DNA from: Hyphomicrobium sp.
Lineage (GTDB): Bacteria; Pseudomonadota; Alphaproteobacteria; Rhizobiales; Hyphomicrobiaceae
Length of the DNA stretch: 64,000 nt
Assembly (NCBI RefSeq): GCF_003987855.1
Contig: NZ_RXIZ01000001.1
Coordinates: forward strand, 152,933-216,932
Direction of reading: 5' to 3'
In this document: piece after piece, positions 1 to 10,844 of the stretch
How the letters are laid out: each line of letters starts with the position of its first letter
How positions within the stretch are numbered: position 1 is the first letter of the stretch
Notes under the pieces: model-generated
What the model saw: the letters and a program-made list of their open reading frames with translations, nothing else
The model's database searches: none
Told to the model about the DNA's origin: nothing
Made by a program: the position numbers and the translations under genes

Positions 1-467
1 ATGTCGACGTATTGCATGCCGTCGACCACTTCACCGAAGATCGTGTACTGGTTCTTGAGACCGGCGCAGCCGATGCTGTTGAAGCAGATGAAGAACTGGC
101 TGTTCGCCGAATTGGGATCGGAGGTCCGCGCCATCGCGACGGTGCCGCGCTTGAATTCCTCGTTGGAGAATTCCGCCGGCAGATCGGGCAGCTTCGAGCC
201 GCCTGTGCCCGTGCCGGTCGGATCGCCCGTTTGCGCCATGAAGTCGTCGATCACGCGATGGAACTTGATGCCGTTGTAGAAGCCCTGGTTGGCCAGCGTC
301 TTGATCTGCTCGACCGTCTTCGGCGCAAGGTCCGGACGAAGCTGAATGACGACCTTGCCGTTTTTCAGCTCGATCACGAGCTTGTCGCCGTCTGCCCGCG
401 CAGGCAGGCTTGCAAACACGCTCACGGCCAACAGGGACGCGAAAACAAACGATAGAAGTCGAACCAT
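1..467 (-). CDS. Periplasmic cyclophilin-type peptidyl-prolyl isomerase (3' end outside window)
   Basis: The reading frame starts at ATG 467-465 and runs off the left edge with 155 codons visible. Residues 1-25 are a signal peptide ending LPARA, so the enzyme should act in the periplasm on proline bonds of folding proteins. The cyclophilin core is clear: FHRVIDDFMAQTGDP at about 69-83 with catalytic Arg71 and Gln79, then MARTSDPNSANSQFFI at about 112-127. Cyclophilin genes near coaD and gyrA are usual in Rhizobiales. The C-terminus cannot be judged. Confidence 0.93.
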   Translation of the reverse strand, partial: MVRLLSFVFASLLAVSVFASLPARADGDKLVIELKNGKVVIQLRPDLAPKTVEQIKTLANQGFYNGIKFHRVIDDFMAQTGDPTGTGTGGSKLPDLPAEFSNEEFKRGTVAMARTSDPNSANSQFFICFNSIGCAGLKNQYTIFGEVVDGMQYVD

Positions 468-625
468 GGCGCTCCTCGCGAATTGACGATCTTTATCGGC
501 CGTGCCGGGCTTATCCCGGCCGCCTGACGGTGCGGCGGGCAGTGTTGCCGCCCTTATGGCGATTTGACGGCCCGACCGCAAGGTTCGAGCCACGACGTGC
601 CGCGCCCGGGCGCCCCATCGCGTGG
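468..625. other. Short intergenic spacer with small hairpin
   Basis: This spacer lies between the PPIase start and the stop of the upstream TPR protein. A small hairpin, GCCGGG-cttat-CCCGGC, sits at 504-520. It could end transcription of the upstream minus-strand gene, but there is no clear T-run. Confidence 0.35.
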
Positions 626-2440
626 CTACGGGCCGGTTCTGGCGTCCGGCTCGAAAATTCCCGACTTATGGACGCCATCCATCAGCCGGCCGACTTCATC
701 GTCGTTGATGTTCCAGAGCCGCCACCAGTCCGCAAAGCTTTGCAGGGTCGCGCCGGGATAAAGCCTCTGCATTCGGCGCCACGCGTCGGCGGCGTCCGGC
801 TTCATGCCAAGCTGACCATAGATCGGAATGATCTCGAGATAGACATAGAACATGTCTTGGATGCCCTGCTTCGCGATCTCAAGGGCCCGCCGGTAGTTGC
901 CAGCGAGATAGAGCGCCGTATAGACCGTTGAATTGTACCATCCGATCGAAGCGTCGGGATTTATCCTGTTGGCTTTTTCGGCAAGCGCTACTCCGCGATC
1001 GTGATCTCCGGCCGCGGAGATCATGCATCCCAGCGTGGACATGATCTCGGCATCGTATGGCGCAAGATCGAGGGCCTGTGCGGCCTCCGCTCCGAAACGG
1101 TCGAGTTGCTTCGTGAAGAAGTAAGCTGACGCAGCAATCATGCGCGCCCGCGCGTCCGCTGGATCAAGTTCCACGGCCTTGGCCGCCTGTCGGGCGATCT
1201 CATCTGCCGGCACAGGCTTTTCATCGAGACGAAAGACCCAGCCCATTACGGCGATCCATGCGAGTTCGCGCCGCGCCCGTGAATTCTCGGGGTCGAGCGC
1301 GACCGCCTTATTCAGGAAATTACGCGCCGTCTGGAAAATCTCGGGCGTCCAGTTCCATTGCACAATCTCGCGAGCCCGGAGGACAAGGTCATATGATTGA
1401 ATCTGTTCAGGGCTCTTGCGGAGTGCGGACTTGGCCTCGCTGCTTTCAATTGCGCCGTAGCTGCCGGCAACCTTGCCGACGATCTGGTTGACGACTTCGT
1501 CCTGCACGACGAGCAAGTCCGCCATCTCCCGATCATACTTCTCAGCCCAGACGTGCGAGCCCGTTTTGGCATCGATCAGCTGCGTGGTAATGCGCACGTT
1601 GTCACCGACGCGCCGCGCGCTTCCCTGCAGCACGTAGCGGACCTTGAGGTCGCGTCCGATCTTCTGCACGTCGACGGGCTGCCCTTTGAATTGAAACGTC
1701 GAGTTCCTGGCGATCACGCGCAGATCGCGGGAGCGCGCCAGCTCCGTCTGGATGTCCTCCGTCAAGCCATCGCTGAAGTAGTCTTCCTTCGGATCGCCGC
1801 TCAAGTTCGTGAACGGCAGCACCGCCATCGCCGGGACGCTCGCGATATCGGCGGGACCGCCGGCCTCGCCCGCCACAGGCTTCGGCGCAGAGGACCGAAC
1901 AGCCCACCAGCCAGCTGCAGCAATCAAGAGGAAAAAAACTGCGAACGCGGAAAGCGCGACTGGCGATCTCTTGGCTCGTGCAAACCGACCGGATACTCTC
2001 TCGGCATGCGCCTCGGCCCCTGCGGCGTGCGCCTGGCCGTCCGCATTTTGCGGCTCCGCGGCGTTCGGTGGAGCTTCCGTCCGCCGGAATTCAATGGAAG
2101 GCGTATACGTGCCTTTCGGCAACTCGACACGTATCGGATCGCCCTGCCCGGCGCCGTCGTAGTATTCGCGCAACCGGTCACGCACCCGTCCGGCCTCGAC
2201 ACGCACGACCGGGTCGATGTTGGCATCGAACGTCCCGGGACGATCGAAAACCTCGCACGCAATGGTGTAGCCCTTCAGGCGGTCGCCGCGCCCGGCGAGG
2301 GTCTCGTCGATGATGTACTCAAGAAACCGTGACCGCCGCCGCGATTGCTGGAACGATGTGCTTCTTAAGATGCGCTCAAGCTGTTCGCGAACAGCGGCCT
2401 GCTCGGACTCATTCCAGCAACGAGGCGGAATATCCGTCAC
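626..2440 (-). CDS. Membrane-anchored TolB/FlgO-like domain and TPR protein
   Basis: A 604-residue protein. Residues 1-118 form an N-terminal region (RVEAGRVRDRLREYY, RVELPKGTYTP) seen in proteins often mislabelled adenylate cyclases; no cyclase catalytic domain is present. One membrane helix lies at about 161-181. Residues 204-320 resemble the FlgO/TolB N-terminal fold (AVLPFTNLSGDPKEDYFSDG; WAEKYDRE). The C-terminal half holds TPR-like helices. The likely role is a cytoplasmic sensor or scaffold linked to a periplasmic TolB-like and TPR part. The true function is unknown. Confidence 0.75.
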   Translation of the reverse strand: MTDIPPRCWNESEQAAVREQLERILRSTSFQQSRRRSRFLEYIIDETLAGRGDRLKGYTIACEVFDRPGTFDANIDPVVRVEAGRVRDRLREYYDGAGQGDPIRVELPKGTYTPSIEFRRTEAPPNAAEPQNADGQAHAAGAEAHAERVSGRFARAKRSPVALSAFAVFFLLIAAAGWWAVRSSAPKPVAGEAGGPADIASVPAMAVLPFTNLSGDPKEDYFSDGLTEDIQTELARSRDLRVIARNSTFQFKGQPVDVQKIGRDLKVRYVLQGSARRVGDNVRITTQLIDAKTGSHVWAEKYDREMADLLVVQDEVVNQIVGKVAGSYGAIESSEAKSALRKSPEQIQSYDLVLRAREIVQWNWTPEIFQTARNFLNKAVALDPENSRARRELAWIAVMGWVFRLDEKPVPADEIARQAAKAVELDPADARARMIAASAYFFTKQLDRFGAEAAQALDLAPYDAEIMSTLGCMISAAGDHDRGVALAEKANRINPDASIGWYNSTVYTALYLAGNYRRALEIAKQGIQDMFYVYLEIIPIYGQLGMKPDAADAWRRMQRLYPGATLQSFADWWRLWNINDDEVGRLMDGVHKSGIFEPDARTGP

Positions 2441-2673
2441 GCGAACGCTCCTGAAAGCGCCTGATCGGCCTCACCCCGTTGTCCGGATGGGCCCTCTGAC
2501 ACCGTAACATACTTCCCCGAAACGCGGCGTTTCTGCAGCTTCCGGACCTAGGGCCGCGGTGAGCGCTCCTCACGACATGAAATCAAGAATGACAGTTCCG
2601 ATTGCCGGACGCGCTTGCCGCGTGGACGGCGCATACTAAGCAATTTTTTCAAATCAAGGATGGAGGATCAAAT

Positions 2674-3144
2674 ATGAACGGCGTTCTGATCAACTCGTCT
2701 TTTCTCATCTCGTCGGTTCTCATTTCCGCTCTGGCCTCCCACCCCCGTGCCGCTGCAGCCGAGCAGACCGGCGTCATCGTCTGCATGACGGATAAGTGGG
2801 ACGAGAGGGAAATCTCCAAGGGTCACAAGGTCGCCGAATACGCCGGGCGCTGCATCACAGTTCCGACCGACACCGCTCGCGAAACCATCGTCGCTGACTG
2901 CGTCGGCAAGTACGAGTACATGCCCGACGGCAGCTGGAAGGGTGTCGGCACCGGGGTCGACCACTTCAAGAGCGGCGAGACCCGTACCTTCTCTTGGGAC
3001 GAAGGTTCTGACCTCAAAGAATACCGCTACACCAACACCGGCGGCACCGGAAAATTCCAGAATGCGAAGGGCGGCGGCACATACTTCTACGTGCCAATCA
3101 CCGAGACCGTTTTCTCGGGCACGTATAAGGAAACATCCGAATAG
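2674..3144 (+). CDS. Small secreted hypothetical protein
   Basis: A 156-residue protein with a signal peptide (about 1-29, ending PRAAAA). The start at 2674 is chosen because GGAGG at 2662-2666 precedes it at good spacing; an in-frame ATG at 2602 lacks this. The mature part has four cysteines (near 37, 54, 74 and possible partners) and a Gly/Thr-rich C-terminal half with alternating Tyr/Phe, suggesting a compact beta protein. I do not recognise the family. It stands alone and converges on coaD. Confidence 0.75.
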   Translation: MNGVLINSSFLISSVLISALASHPRAAAAEQTGVIVCMTDKWDEREISKGHKVAEYAGRCITVPTDTARETIVADCVGKYEYMPDGSWKGVGTGVDHFKSGETRTFSWDEGSDLKEYRYTNTGGTGKFQNAKGGGTYFYVPITETVFSGTYKETSE

Positions 3145-3162
3145 TTCTGCAGCGGGTCATCC

Positions 3163-3194
3163 AGCGGCAGTCGGGCCTCAGCCGGCTGCCCGCT
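3163..3194. terminator. Hairpin between convergent genes
   Basis: An imperfect inverted repeat, AGCGGCAG ... CTGCCCGCT with inner CGG/CCG pairing, fills the gap between the upstream secreted protein gene and the coaD stop. It could serve both directions, but no strong T-run follows. Confidence 0.4.
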
Positions 3195-3697
3195 CAAGCT
3201 TTTTTGCCAGGCTTCGCCTTGAGCCGCTTCAGCACGCCTGCCGATACGAATGGCGAGGGATCGCCGCCCATAGAAGCCACCGCGCGCACGAGGTTTGCAG
3301 CGATGTGGCGGACCGCGGGCGATGCCGCCACGTAAACGGTTTGAATCTCCGGCGCCATCTCGCCGTTCATTCCGGCCATTTGCATTTCGTAATCGAAGTC
3401 GGTGCCGTCCCGCAGGCCACGCACGATGATCGACGCTTTGTTGGCGCGCGCCGCTTCGACCGCAAGACCCGAGAACGTCACGACGGCAATGTCCGTCTTG
3501 GTTTGCGCCGCTATCGGCCCGACTTCGTCTTCGAGCATCGCCACGCGCTCGGCCTCGTCGAACATCGGCGCCTTACCCGGATTGATCCCGATACCGATGA
3601 CGAGCCTGTCCAGAAGACCAGCCGCGCGACGAATAACGTCCGTGTGCCCGAGCGTCACGGGATCGAACGAGCCGGAATAAAAGCCGATGCGGGTCAT
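3194..3697 (-). CDS. coaD: Phosphopantetheine adenylyltransferase
   Basis: A 167-residue protein, normal CoaD length. It transfers AMP from ATP to 4'-phosphopantetheine to give dephospho-CoA, the fourth step of CoA synthesis, in the cytoplasm. Visible motifs are GFYSGSFDPVTLGH at about 5-18 (nucleotidyltransferase T/HxGH), VRGLRDGTDFDYE at about 92-104 and SPAVRHIAANLVR at about 125-138. The C-terminal tail is Lys-rich. The neighbourhood with gyrA and a cyclophilin gene matches many Rhizobiales genomes, with extra genes inserted here. Confidence 0.96.
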   Translation of the reverse strand: MTRIGFYSGSFDPVTLGHTDVIRRAAGLLDRLVIGIGINPGKAPMFDEAERVAMLEDEVGPIAAQTKTDIAVVTFSGLAVEAARANKASIIVRGLRDGTDFDYEMQMAGMNGEMAPEIQTVYVAASPAVRHIAANLVRAVASMGGDPSPFVSAGVLKRLKAKPGKKA

Positions 3698-3792
3698 GTA
3701 CGGTCACCATTGAGATCGCCTCTCAATAGCGCCCGCGCCAAGCCTTGCCCATAGGGGGCAGACAAGCTTTCACCAACACGATGAACAAACCG

Positions 3793-3821
3793 GTCATCCT
3801 CGCACTTGCGGCGAGGATGAC
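3793..3821. repeat. Palindrome related to the CATCCTCGG family
   Basis: The outer GTCATCCTCG and CGAGGATGAC arms match the repeats at 7399-7570, but the loop differs (cacttgcgg). It lies just beyond the stop of the cytochrome c gene and may end its transcript. Confidence 0.6.
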
Positions 3822-3834
3822 ATCGGAAATCTCA

Positions 3835-4209
3835 TCAATTCGGGTTCGTCTTAAGGAAGTCGATAATCTGCTTGCGGGTGTTCGCATCACCCACCCCGGA
3901 AAACGGCTTCATGTTGTTGTTCGGGATAAGGCCGTTCGGGTTGGCTATAAACTTGTCGAGGGACGCCTCGTCCCAGGTGATGCCCGACGATTTCACTGCG
4001 CCGGAATAGTTGAAACCTTCCGCCGTGCCAGCCTTCCGGCCGATGATGCCATGCAAATTCGGGCCAAGGCGATTATCGCCCTCTTTCCAGGAATGGCAGG
4101 TCCGGCAGTTGTTGTTGAACGCCTCCTGTCCGCCCTCGCCCTCAGCCAAGGCTGCCTGCACGAAAAACGGTGAAGCGGCGATTGCCAGTCCAGCGATGAG
4201 CTTGCGCAT
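3835..4209 (-). CDS. Class I c-type cytochrome (cytochrome c550/c2-like)
   Basis: A 124-residue protein. A signal peptide (1-22, ending AALA) is followed by the haem motif CRTCH at 35-39 and a distal Met ligand at about 100 in PNNNMKPF. The mature form is about 100 residues, typical of small soluble periplasmic electron carriers of the c2/c550 type. GGAGGAG lies just before the ATG. No oxidase or dehydrogenase gene is adjacent, so its partner cannot be inferred. Confidence 0.92.
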   Translation of the reverse strand: MRKLIAGLAIAASPFFVQAALAEGEGGQEAFNNNCRTCHSWKEGDNRLGPNLHGIIGRKAGTAEGFNYSGAVKSSGITWDEASLDKFIANPNGLIPNNNMKPFSGVGDANTRKQIIDFLKTNPN

Positions 4210-4633
4210 TTACATCTCCTCCGGGCCGGCTCGATGGCCCATTTTCTCAGTTCAAGTCCTCTGGTTCGAACGTCGGTAAGAGGGGCGATGTTCCTGCTTG
4301 AGGGGCAGGGTTCAACCAGGGTTGAGGCGGCGTGAACGCGCTGAACGATGCCCATTTCCGGATACGGCCAAGGCCCTGGCGGCCGTGGTTAAGACTCGCG
4401 GCAGATGCGTTTTTGCGATCCCTGTCGAGCGGCGTTCCAGCGAGGTCGAAACTCTACGCCAGCCGAAGCCATAACATCATGAAAAATCACAATATTTATT
4501 ATTTCTGTGGGGCCGTGGCACGTCGACGCGCACGTGGCATTCGCATTCCGTTTTTGCTAAAGTATAAGCACTGGATTCCTACCGGCCGCCGACGCTTGTC
4601 GCCCCGCCGATCTCATCCCGGAAAGAGCAGACT

Positions 4634-7384
<2,751 letters not shown>

Positions 7385-7398
7385 GCCGCCAACAATTG

Positions 7399-7426
7399 TC
7401 ATCCTCGGGCTTGTCCCGAGGATCCA
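7399..7426 (+). repeat. CATCCTCGG palindrome, copy 1
   Basis: TCATCCTCGGGCTTGTCCC followed by GAGGATCCA, 15 bp after the gyrA stop. CCTCGGG and CCCGAGG pair around a short loop. A near-identical copy lies at 7543-7570, and an inverted related copy lies between them. Confidence 0.85.
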
Positions 7427-7450
7427 TCTCCCACCGTCTCCCTGGCCCAA

Positions 7451-7479
7451 TGGATCCTCGGCCTGAAGCCGAGGATGAC
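7451..7479 (-). repeat. CATCCTCGG palindrome, copy 2 (inverted)
   Basis: TGGATCCTCGGCCTGAAGCC then GAGGATGAC: the reverse-orientation member with a shifted loop (CTTCAGG). It forms an inverted pair with copy 1 at about 24 bp spacing. Confidence 0.85.
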
Positions 7480-7542
7480 AGCTTAAATAAGCAGCGTCGC
7501 GTCTGCGGAGGCCCCCATCGCTCGGGCGATGTCCACAAAATG

Positions 7543-7570
7543 GCATCCTCGGGCTTGTCCCGAGGATCCA
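7543..7570 (+). repeat. CATCCTCGG palindrome, copy 3
   Basis: Matches copy 1 apart from its first base and ends 19 bp before the GIY-YIG start codon. With copies 1 and 2 it makes a cluster between gyrA and the GIY-YIG gene. Confidence 0.85.
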
Positions 7571-7589
7571 TCCTGCTCATTCTGCGTCG

Positions 7590-7904
7590 ATGGATCGAGG
7601 GATCAACCGCAGCTATTGGGTCTACATCTTAGCGAGCAAACCACATGGAACACTCTACGTCGGCGTGACCAACGACATCCTCGGACGAGTCGAAAAGCAC
7701 CGCCAGAAAAAGGGCTCGGCCTTCACCGCTAAATACAGCGTGGCCCATCTCGTCCATTTCGAAGCATTCGGCGATATCGAACACGCGATCCAACGCGAGA
7801 AGACATTGAAGGCCTATCTGCGAGCCTGGAAAATCAATCTTATCGAACGCGAGAACCCGCACTGGATTGATCTCTATTCCGAGATCAGAAAGAAATTCGG
7901 CTAG
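7590..7904 (+). CDS. Small GIY-YIG family nuclease-like protein
   Basis: A 104-residue single-domain protein. The family core reads YWVYILAS at about 9-16 then TLYVGVTND at about 21-29, followed by RVEKHRQKK, the His/Arg helix, and Glu in QREKTLK near 70. This is the standalone UvrC-N/YhbQ-like type. Catalysis has not been shown for most such proteins. It sits directly behind three CATCCTCGG palindromes, which may be relevant given how GIY-YIG enzymes cut DNA. The first ATG is used; no strong ribosome site is visible. Confidence 0.85.
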   Translation: MDRGINRSYWVYILASKPHGTLYVGVTNDILGRVEKHRQKKGSAFTAKYSVAHLVHFEAFGDIEHAIQREKTLKAYLRAWKINLIERENPHWIDLYSEIRKKFG

Positions 7905-7970
7905 GAAAACAGACTACAGGATTCAATTGATCCTGTGCTGGAACGCCCCGAATAACGTCTCGCTCTTGCC

Positions 7971-8726
7971 TCAGCGCGAGAGCTGCGGTTTTCCGGCGCC
8001 ATGGGCCGCAACGATGGCCTCGCTCATCGGACACTTCGCCAGAAGTGCGTGCCAGTCGCGAACAACGATCTGGAAACGGCCCCGGCGCTCGATGATCCGC
8101 GCCGTGGCCAGCGCCGAAAACGTCCGCGAGATCGTATCGGCATTGAGCGACAGATAATCGGCGATGCTGTACCGCGACAGTGGCAGCTCGAACGCGATCG
8201 ATCCGCCGGAAGAAATGCCGGATCGTGCGCCCGTCTCGATCAGAAAGCCCGCAACCTTCTCCTCGGAATTGAGGATCGACATCTCGGCCGCATGCAACTG
8301 CATCCGCGCATTCTGATCGTTGAGCCGTCCGAAGATCGCGTGCCACAAGTGCCCATCGCGCGAGGCTTCTTCGCCTAACACGGCCGGCGTCAGCTTCCAG
8401 AACTCGCACGGACGCTGCGAGGTGAGCGACACGGACGCAAGCGGCGCTTGCAGCTCCGGCACCAGCACATCGCCGGGATATAGCAGCGAAGTGATCACGC
8501 GAACATCCGAGCCCGCCACACCGGTTTCAATCCCGACGACGCCCTTCGCGACGAAGTAAACATAGCCGCCACCGAGCGACGGCAGCGCGCACCGATTGCC
8601 GAGTCGCACGAATTGCGCACGCGGCCGAAGCCGTGAGAGCGACGACAGTTCCGCGTTCAACATCGCGCGATCGTCTTCACGCGTGGCGACCGGTCTTCCA
8701 GCAGTTTCGAATGAGGTCATGGACAT
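7971..8726 (-). CDS. Crp/Fnr family transcription regulator
   Basis: A 251-residue protein. An N-terminal cyclic-nucleotide-type beta roll (about 40-130) leads to a dimer helix and a C-terminal winged helix. The recognition helix lies in SIADYLSLNADTISRTFSAL at about 191-210. No N-terminal cysteine cluster exists, so this is not an oxygen-sensing [4Fe-4S] FNR. It is divergent from the OmpW-like gene, and the shared upstream DNA holds two palindromes of the TTGAC-N4-GTCAA type, so it probably controls itself and the porin. Confidence 0.88.
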   Translation of the reverse strand: MSMTSFETAGRPVATREDDRAMLNAELSSLSRLRPRAQFVRLGNRCALPSLGGGYVYFVAKGVVGIETGVAGSDVRVITSLLYPGDVLVPELQAPLASVSLTSQRPCEFWKLTPAVLGEEASRDGHLWHAIFGRLNDQNARMQLHAAEMSILNSEEKVAGFLIETGARSGISSGGSIAFELPLSRYSIADYLSLNADTISRTFSALATARIIERRGRFQIVVRDWHALLAKCPMSEAIVAAHGAGKPQLSR

Positions 8727-8798
8727 TATCTGCTCGCTGGACGGAAAGTTTCCTTCGCACTTGGCGAGCTGTTATCCGCCCGTCATGCAGCCTAGCAT

Positions 8799-8812
8799 TT
8801 GACGTGAGTCAA
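8799..8812. promoter_or_regulatory. FNR/Crp-type operator, site 1
   Basis: TTGACGTGAGTCAA is a perfect 5-4-5 inverted repeat close to the FNR/FixK consensus TTGAT-N4-ATCAA. It lies between the divergent regulator and OmpW genes. Confidence 0.75.
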
Positions 8813-8860
8813 AAAGTTGCGTGTCGCCTCGGTCACATGAGAAACGATCAGCGCGCGGAT

Positions 8861-8874
8861 CTGACCGGAGTCAG
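8861..8874. promoter_or_regulatory. FNR/Crp-type operator, site 2
   Basis: CTGACCGGAGTCAG is a second perfect 5-4-5 inverted repeat, centred 62 bp after site 1, about six helical turns. Its half-site TGAC/GTCA equals that of site 1. Confidence 0.7.
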
Positions 8875-8988
8875 AAGGAAGCGATCAAGCGCTCTGGCGC
8901 TCTGCAGCACTAAGCATCGATATCTCCATTGGGAAATTGCCGAGTCGAAACGGCTCGGCAGGAAAGTCCATACAGGGGAATGAATGTC

Positions 8989-9675
8989 ATGCGGCGGCTA
9001 GCTCTAAGCGCACTTCTTGTACTTTCGTTGGTTGCACCGGCGAGTGCTGGCGATTACAGCGGCGACACGTTGGTGCGCGTGCAGGGCACGTACGTCGCGC
9101 CCGATTCGAGCGCGAAGGTCTATTCCGGCGGGACCTTGGTGCCGAGTTATAACTCGGAAGTCAGCGACGCCTGGATCCCGACGCTGACGCTGACGCACTT
9201 CTTCACCAAGAACATCGCGGCCGAACTCTTCTGCTGCTTCGCCCATCTGAACGCCCAGGGCACGTCGGGCGCGATCAACGGCGCGGATCTCGGCGGCTTC
9301 TGGGCCTTCCCGCCGATCCTCACGCTCCAGTACCACTTTGATCCGATCAGCGGCCTCAAGCCCTATGTGGGCGCCGGCGTGCAATACATTCACTACTTTG
9401 GCGGCGGCCACAGCGACCTGGGCGGAGCCAAAATCAAACTGGATGACTCATGGGGCTTTGCCCTGCAGGGCGGCGTCGATGTCGAAATCGGCCGCGGTTG
9501 GTATCTCAACGCCGACATCAAGAAGGTCTGGGAAGATACCGACGCGTCCTGGAGCGGCACGCCTGTAACAGCCAAGGTCACGGTCGACCCGCTTATCGTC
9601 TCGGTCGGCCTCGGCTACCGGTTCAATCTAGCCGACCTTCTCGGCGGCCGTTCCGAACCCGCGCCGCTGAAGTAA
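8989..9675 (+). CDS. OmpW-family outer membrane protein
   Basis: About 228 residues from the chosen start. A signal peptide ending PASAG precedes an eight-stranded barrel-like pattern of alternating aromatic and polar residues, with GLKPYVGAGVQYIHYFGG and a C-terminal VSVGLGYRF strand typical of OmpW porins for small hydrophobic molecules. ATG 8989 is preferred over 8980 because the AGGGGA box abuts 8980. Its promoter region carries two FNR-type palindromes. Its last 48 bp overlap the convergent PAP2 gene. Confidence 0.9.
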   Translation: MRRLALSALLVLSLVAPASAGDYSGDTLVRVQGTYVAPDSSAKVYSGGTLVPSYNSEVSDAWIPTLTLTHFFTKNIAAELFCCFAHLNAQGTSGAINGADLGGFWAFPPILTLQYHFDPISGLKPYVGAGVQYIHYFGGGHSDLGGAKIKLDDSWGFALQGGVDVEIGRGWYLNADIKKVWEDTDASWSGTPVTAKVTVDPLIVSVGLGYRFNLADLLGGRSEPAPLK

Positions 9676-10638
9676 CTCATCAGCGCTGCTGAACGCATGC
9701 GAGCCCGCCGCGATGCGGCTCGCGAGCCAGAGAGCCAGCACGGCAACCGCCGTGCCGGCTACCACGTCGACGATATAATGCCCGCCGATGGGCACGGATG
9801 ACACGAGCATCACGGCATTGAGGGCGACCAGGGGCCAGCGCAAGAGCGTCGTCCAGAACGTCCAAGCGAGTATGATTGATGCTGCAGCATGGAAGCTCGG
9901 CATGGCCACGATCCCCTCGAGCGCTTTGTAGCCAAGGGTGTCGAGAGACCCATCCTTCAATGACCTGAGCACTTCCGGGTAATGCCACGCAGAGGCGACC
10001 CAAACGTCGGGCACAGACGTACGCGGTATCTCAAAGTGGACGTAACCTCCGACAGCCGGAGAAAACGGAAACACGCTGATGCAGATCGCGAGCGCGATCG
10101 CCGTTGCGGTAAGCGCCTGCCAGAAGCGCTGGCTTTGTCCAACCAAAAACAGATAGCCGACCATCAACACCGGCTGCCAATTCAGCGAGACATAGGCGTA
10201 GCTCAGCATGTGTCCAATCAGCGGGTTGCTCGTCATCGCCGGAGCATCGGTGTTCCAGTTGAACCCGAAAAGCGCTTTGTCGGCGGCGGCAAAAGAACCA
10301 TCAAAATAATTTCGACTGATAACGGCGAGAACCGCGCTCGCGAAAATCGCGCAGACGGAAAGCAAGAGGTAGCAGGCGGCGCCTTTCACCGCCTCACCCA
10401 GACGCGAGACACCGAGAAACTGAAGGTATAACCCCAAGGCCCAAAGGGTCAGGATACTCGCTGCGATCGCGTTCATCTCTTCGGCGCGATAGCGCAGCAG
10501 CCCGCACGCAACGCCCGTCGCGACAACGCCCCCGAAACCTGCGCAAATATAGAGGGTCGGCAGAGACGCCGGTTCGATGACATCCCCGCGAAAGGAATAT
10601 CGTGAACGAAGGATTGATGTCAGTTTCGCGCCGGCCAT
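9628..10638 (-). CDS. PAP2-superfamily membrane phosphatase (inositolphosphotransferase-like)
   Basis: A 336-residue protein with about eight membrane helices. The C-terminal half holds PAP2 motifs: MPSFHAAASI at about 250-259 (SxxxH class) and SVPIGGHYIVDVVAG at about 282-296 with the catalytic His and Asp. The split layout matches the Aur1/Ipt1-like PAP2_3 group, which moves phospho-head groups between lipids or removes phosphate. The substrate is unknown. Its 3' end overlaps the OmpW gene by 48 bp on the other strand. Confidence 0.85.
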   Translation of the reverse strand: MAGAKLTSILRSRYSFRGDVIEPASLPTLYICAGFGGVVATGVACGLLRYRAEEMNAIAASILTLWALGLYLQFLGVSRLGEAVKGAACYLLLSVCAIFASAVLAVISRNYFDGSFAAADKALFGFNWNTDAPAMTSNPLIGHMLSYAYVSLNWQPVLMVGYLFLVGQSQRFWQALTATAIALAICISVFPFSPAVGGYVHFEIPRTSVPDVWVASAWHYPEVLRSLKDGSLDTLGYKALEGIVAMPSFHAAASIILAWTFWTTLLRWPLVALNAVMLVSSVPIGGHYIVDVVAGTAVAVLALWLASRIAAGSHAFSSADELLQRRGFGTAAEKVG

Positions 10639-10844
10639 GCCGCATGCCTACCAAAGTAGGTTTAAAGCCGCGTAAAACGCGCGTTTTGCGACGCCGTTAA
10701 CAGCGATAATCCCGAACTTCGTTCCTCTTCGAAGCCCGACACCGGCGCGCTCCCAGCGCCAGCCTTGCAGATCACCGCCAGCGCGGTGGACGGGCTCCCC
10801 GCAATTCGGTTACGGAATGGTGGGCGACATGAGGGAGCAAGACC

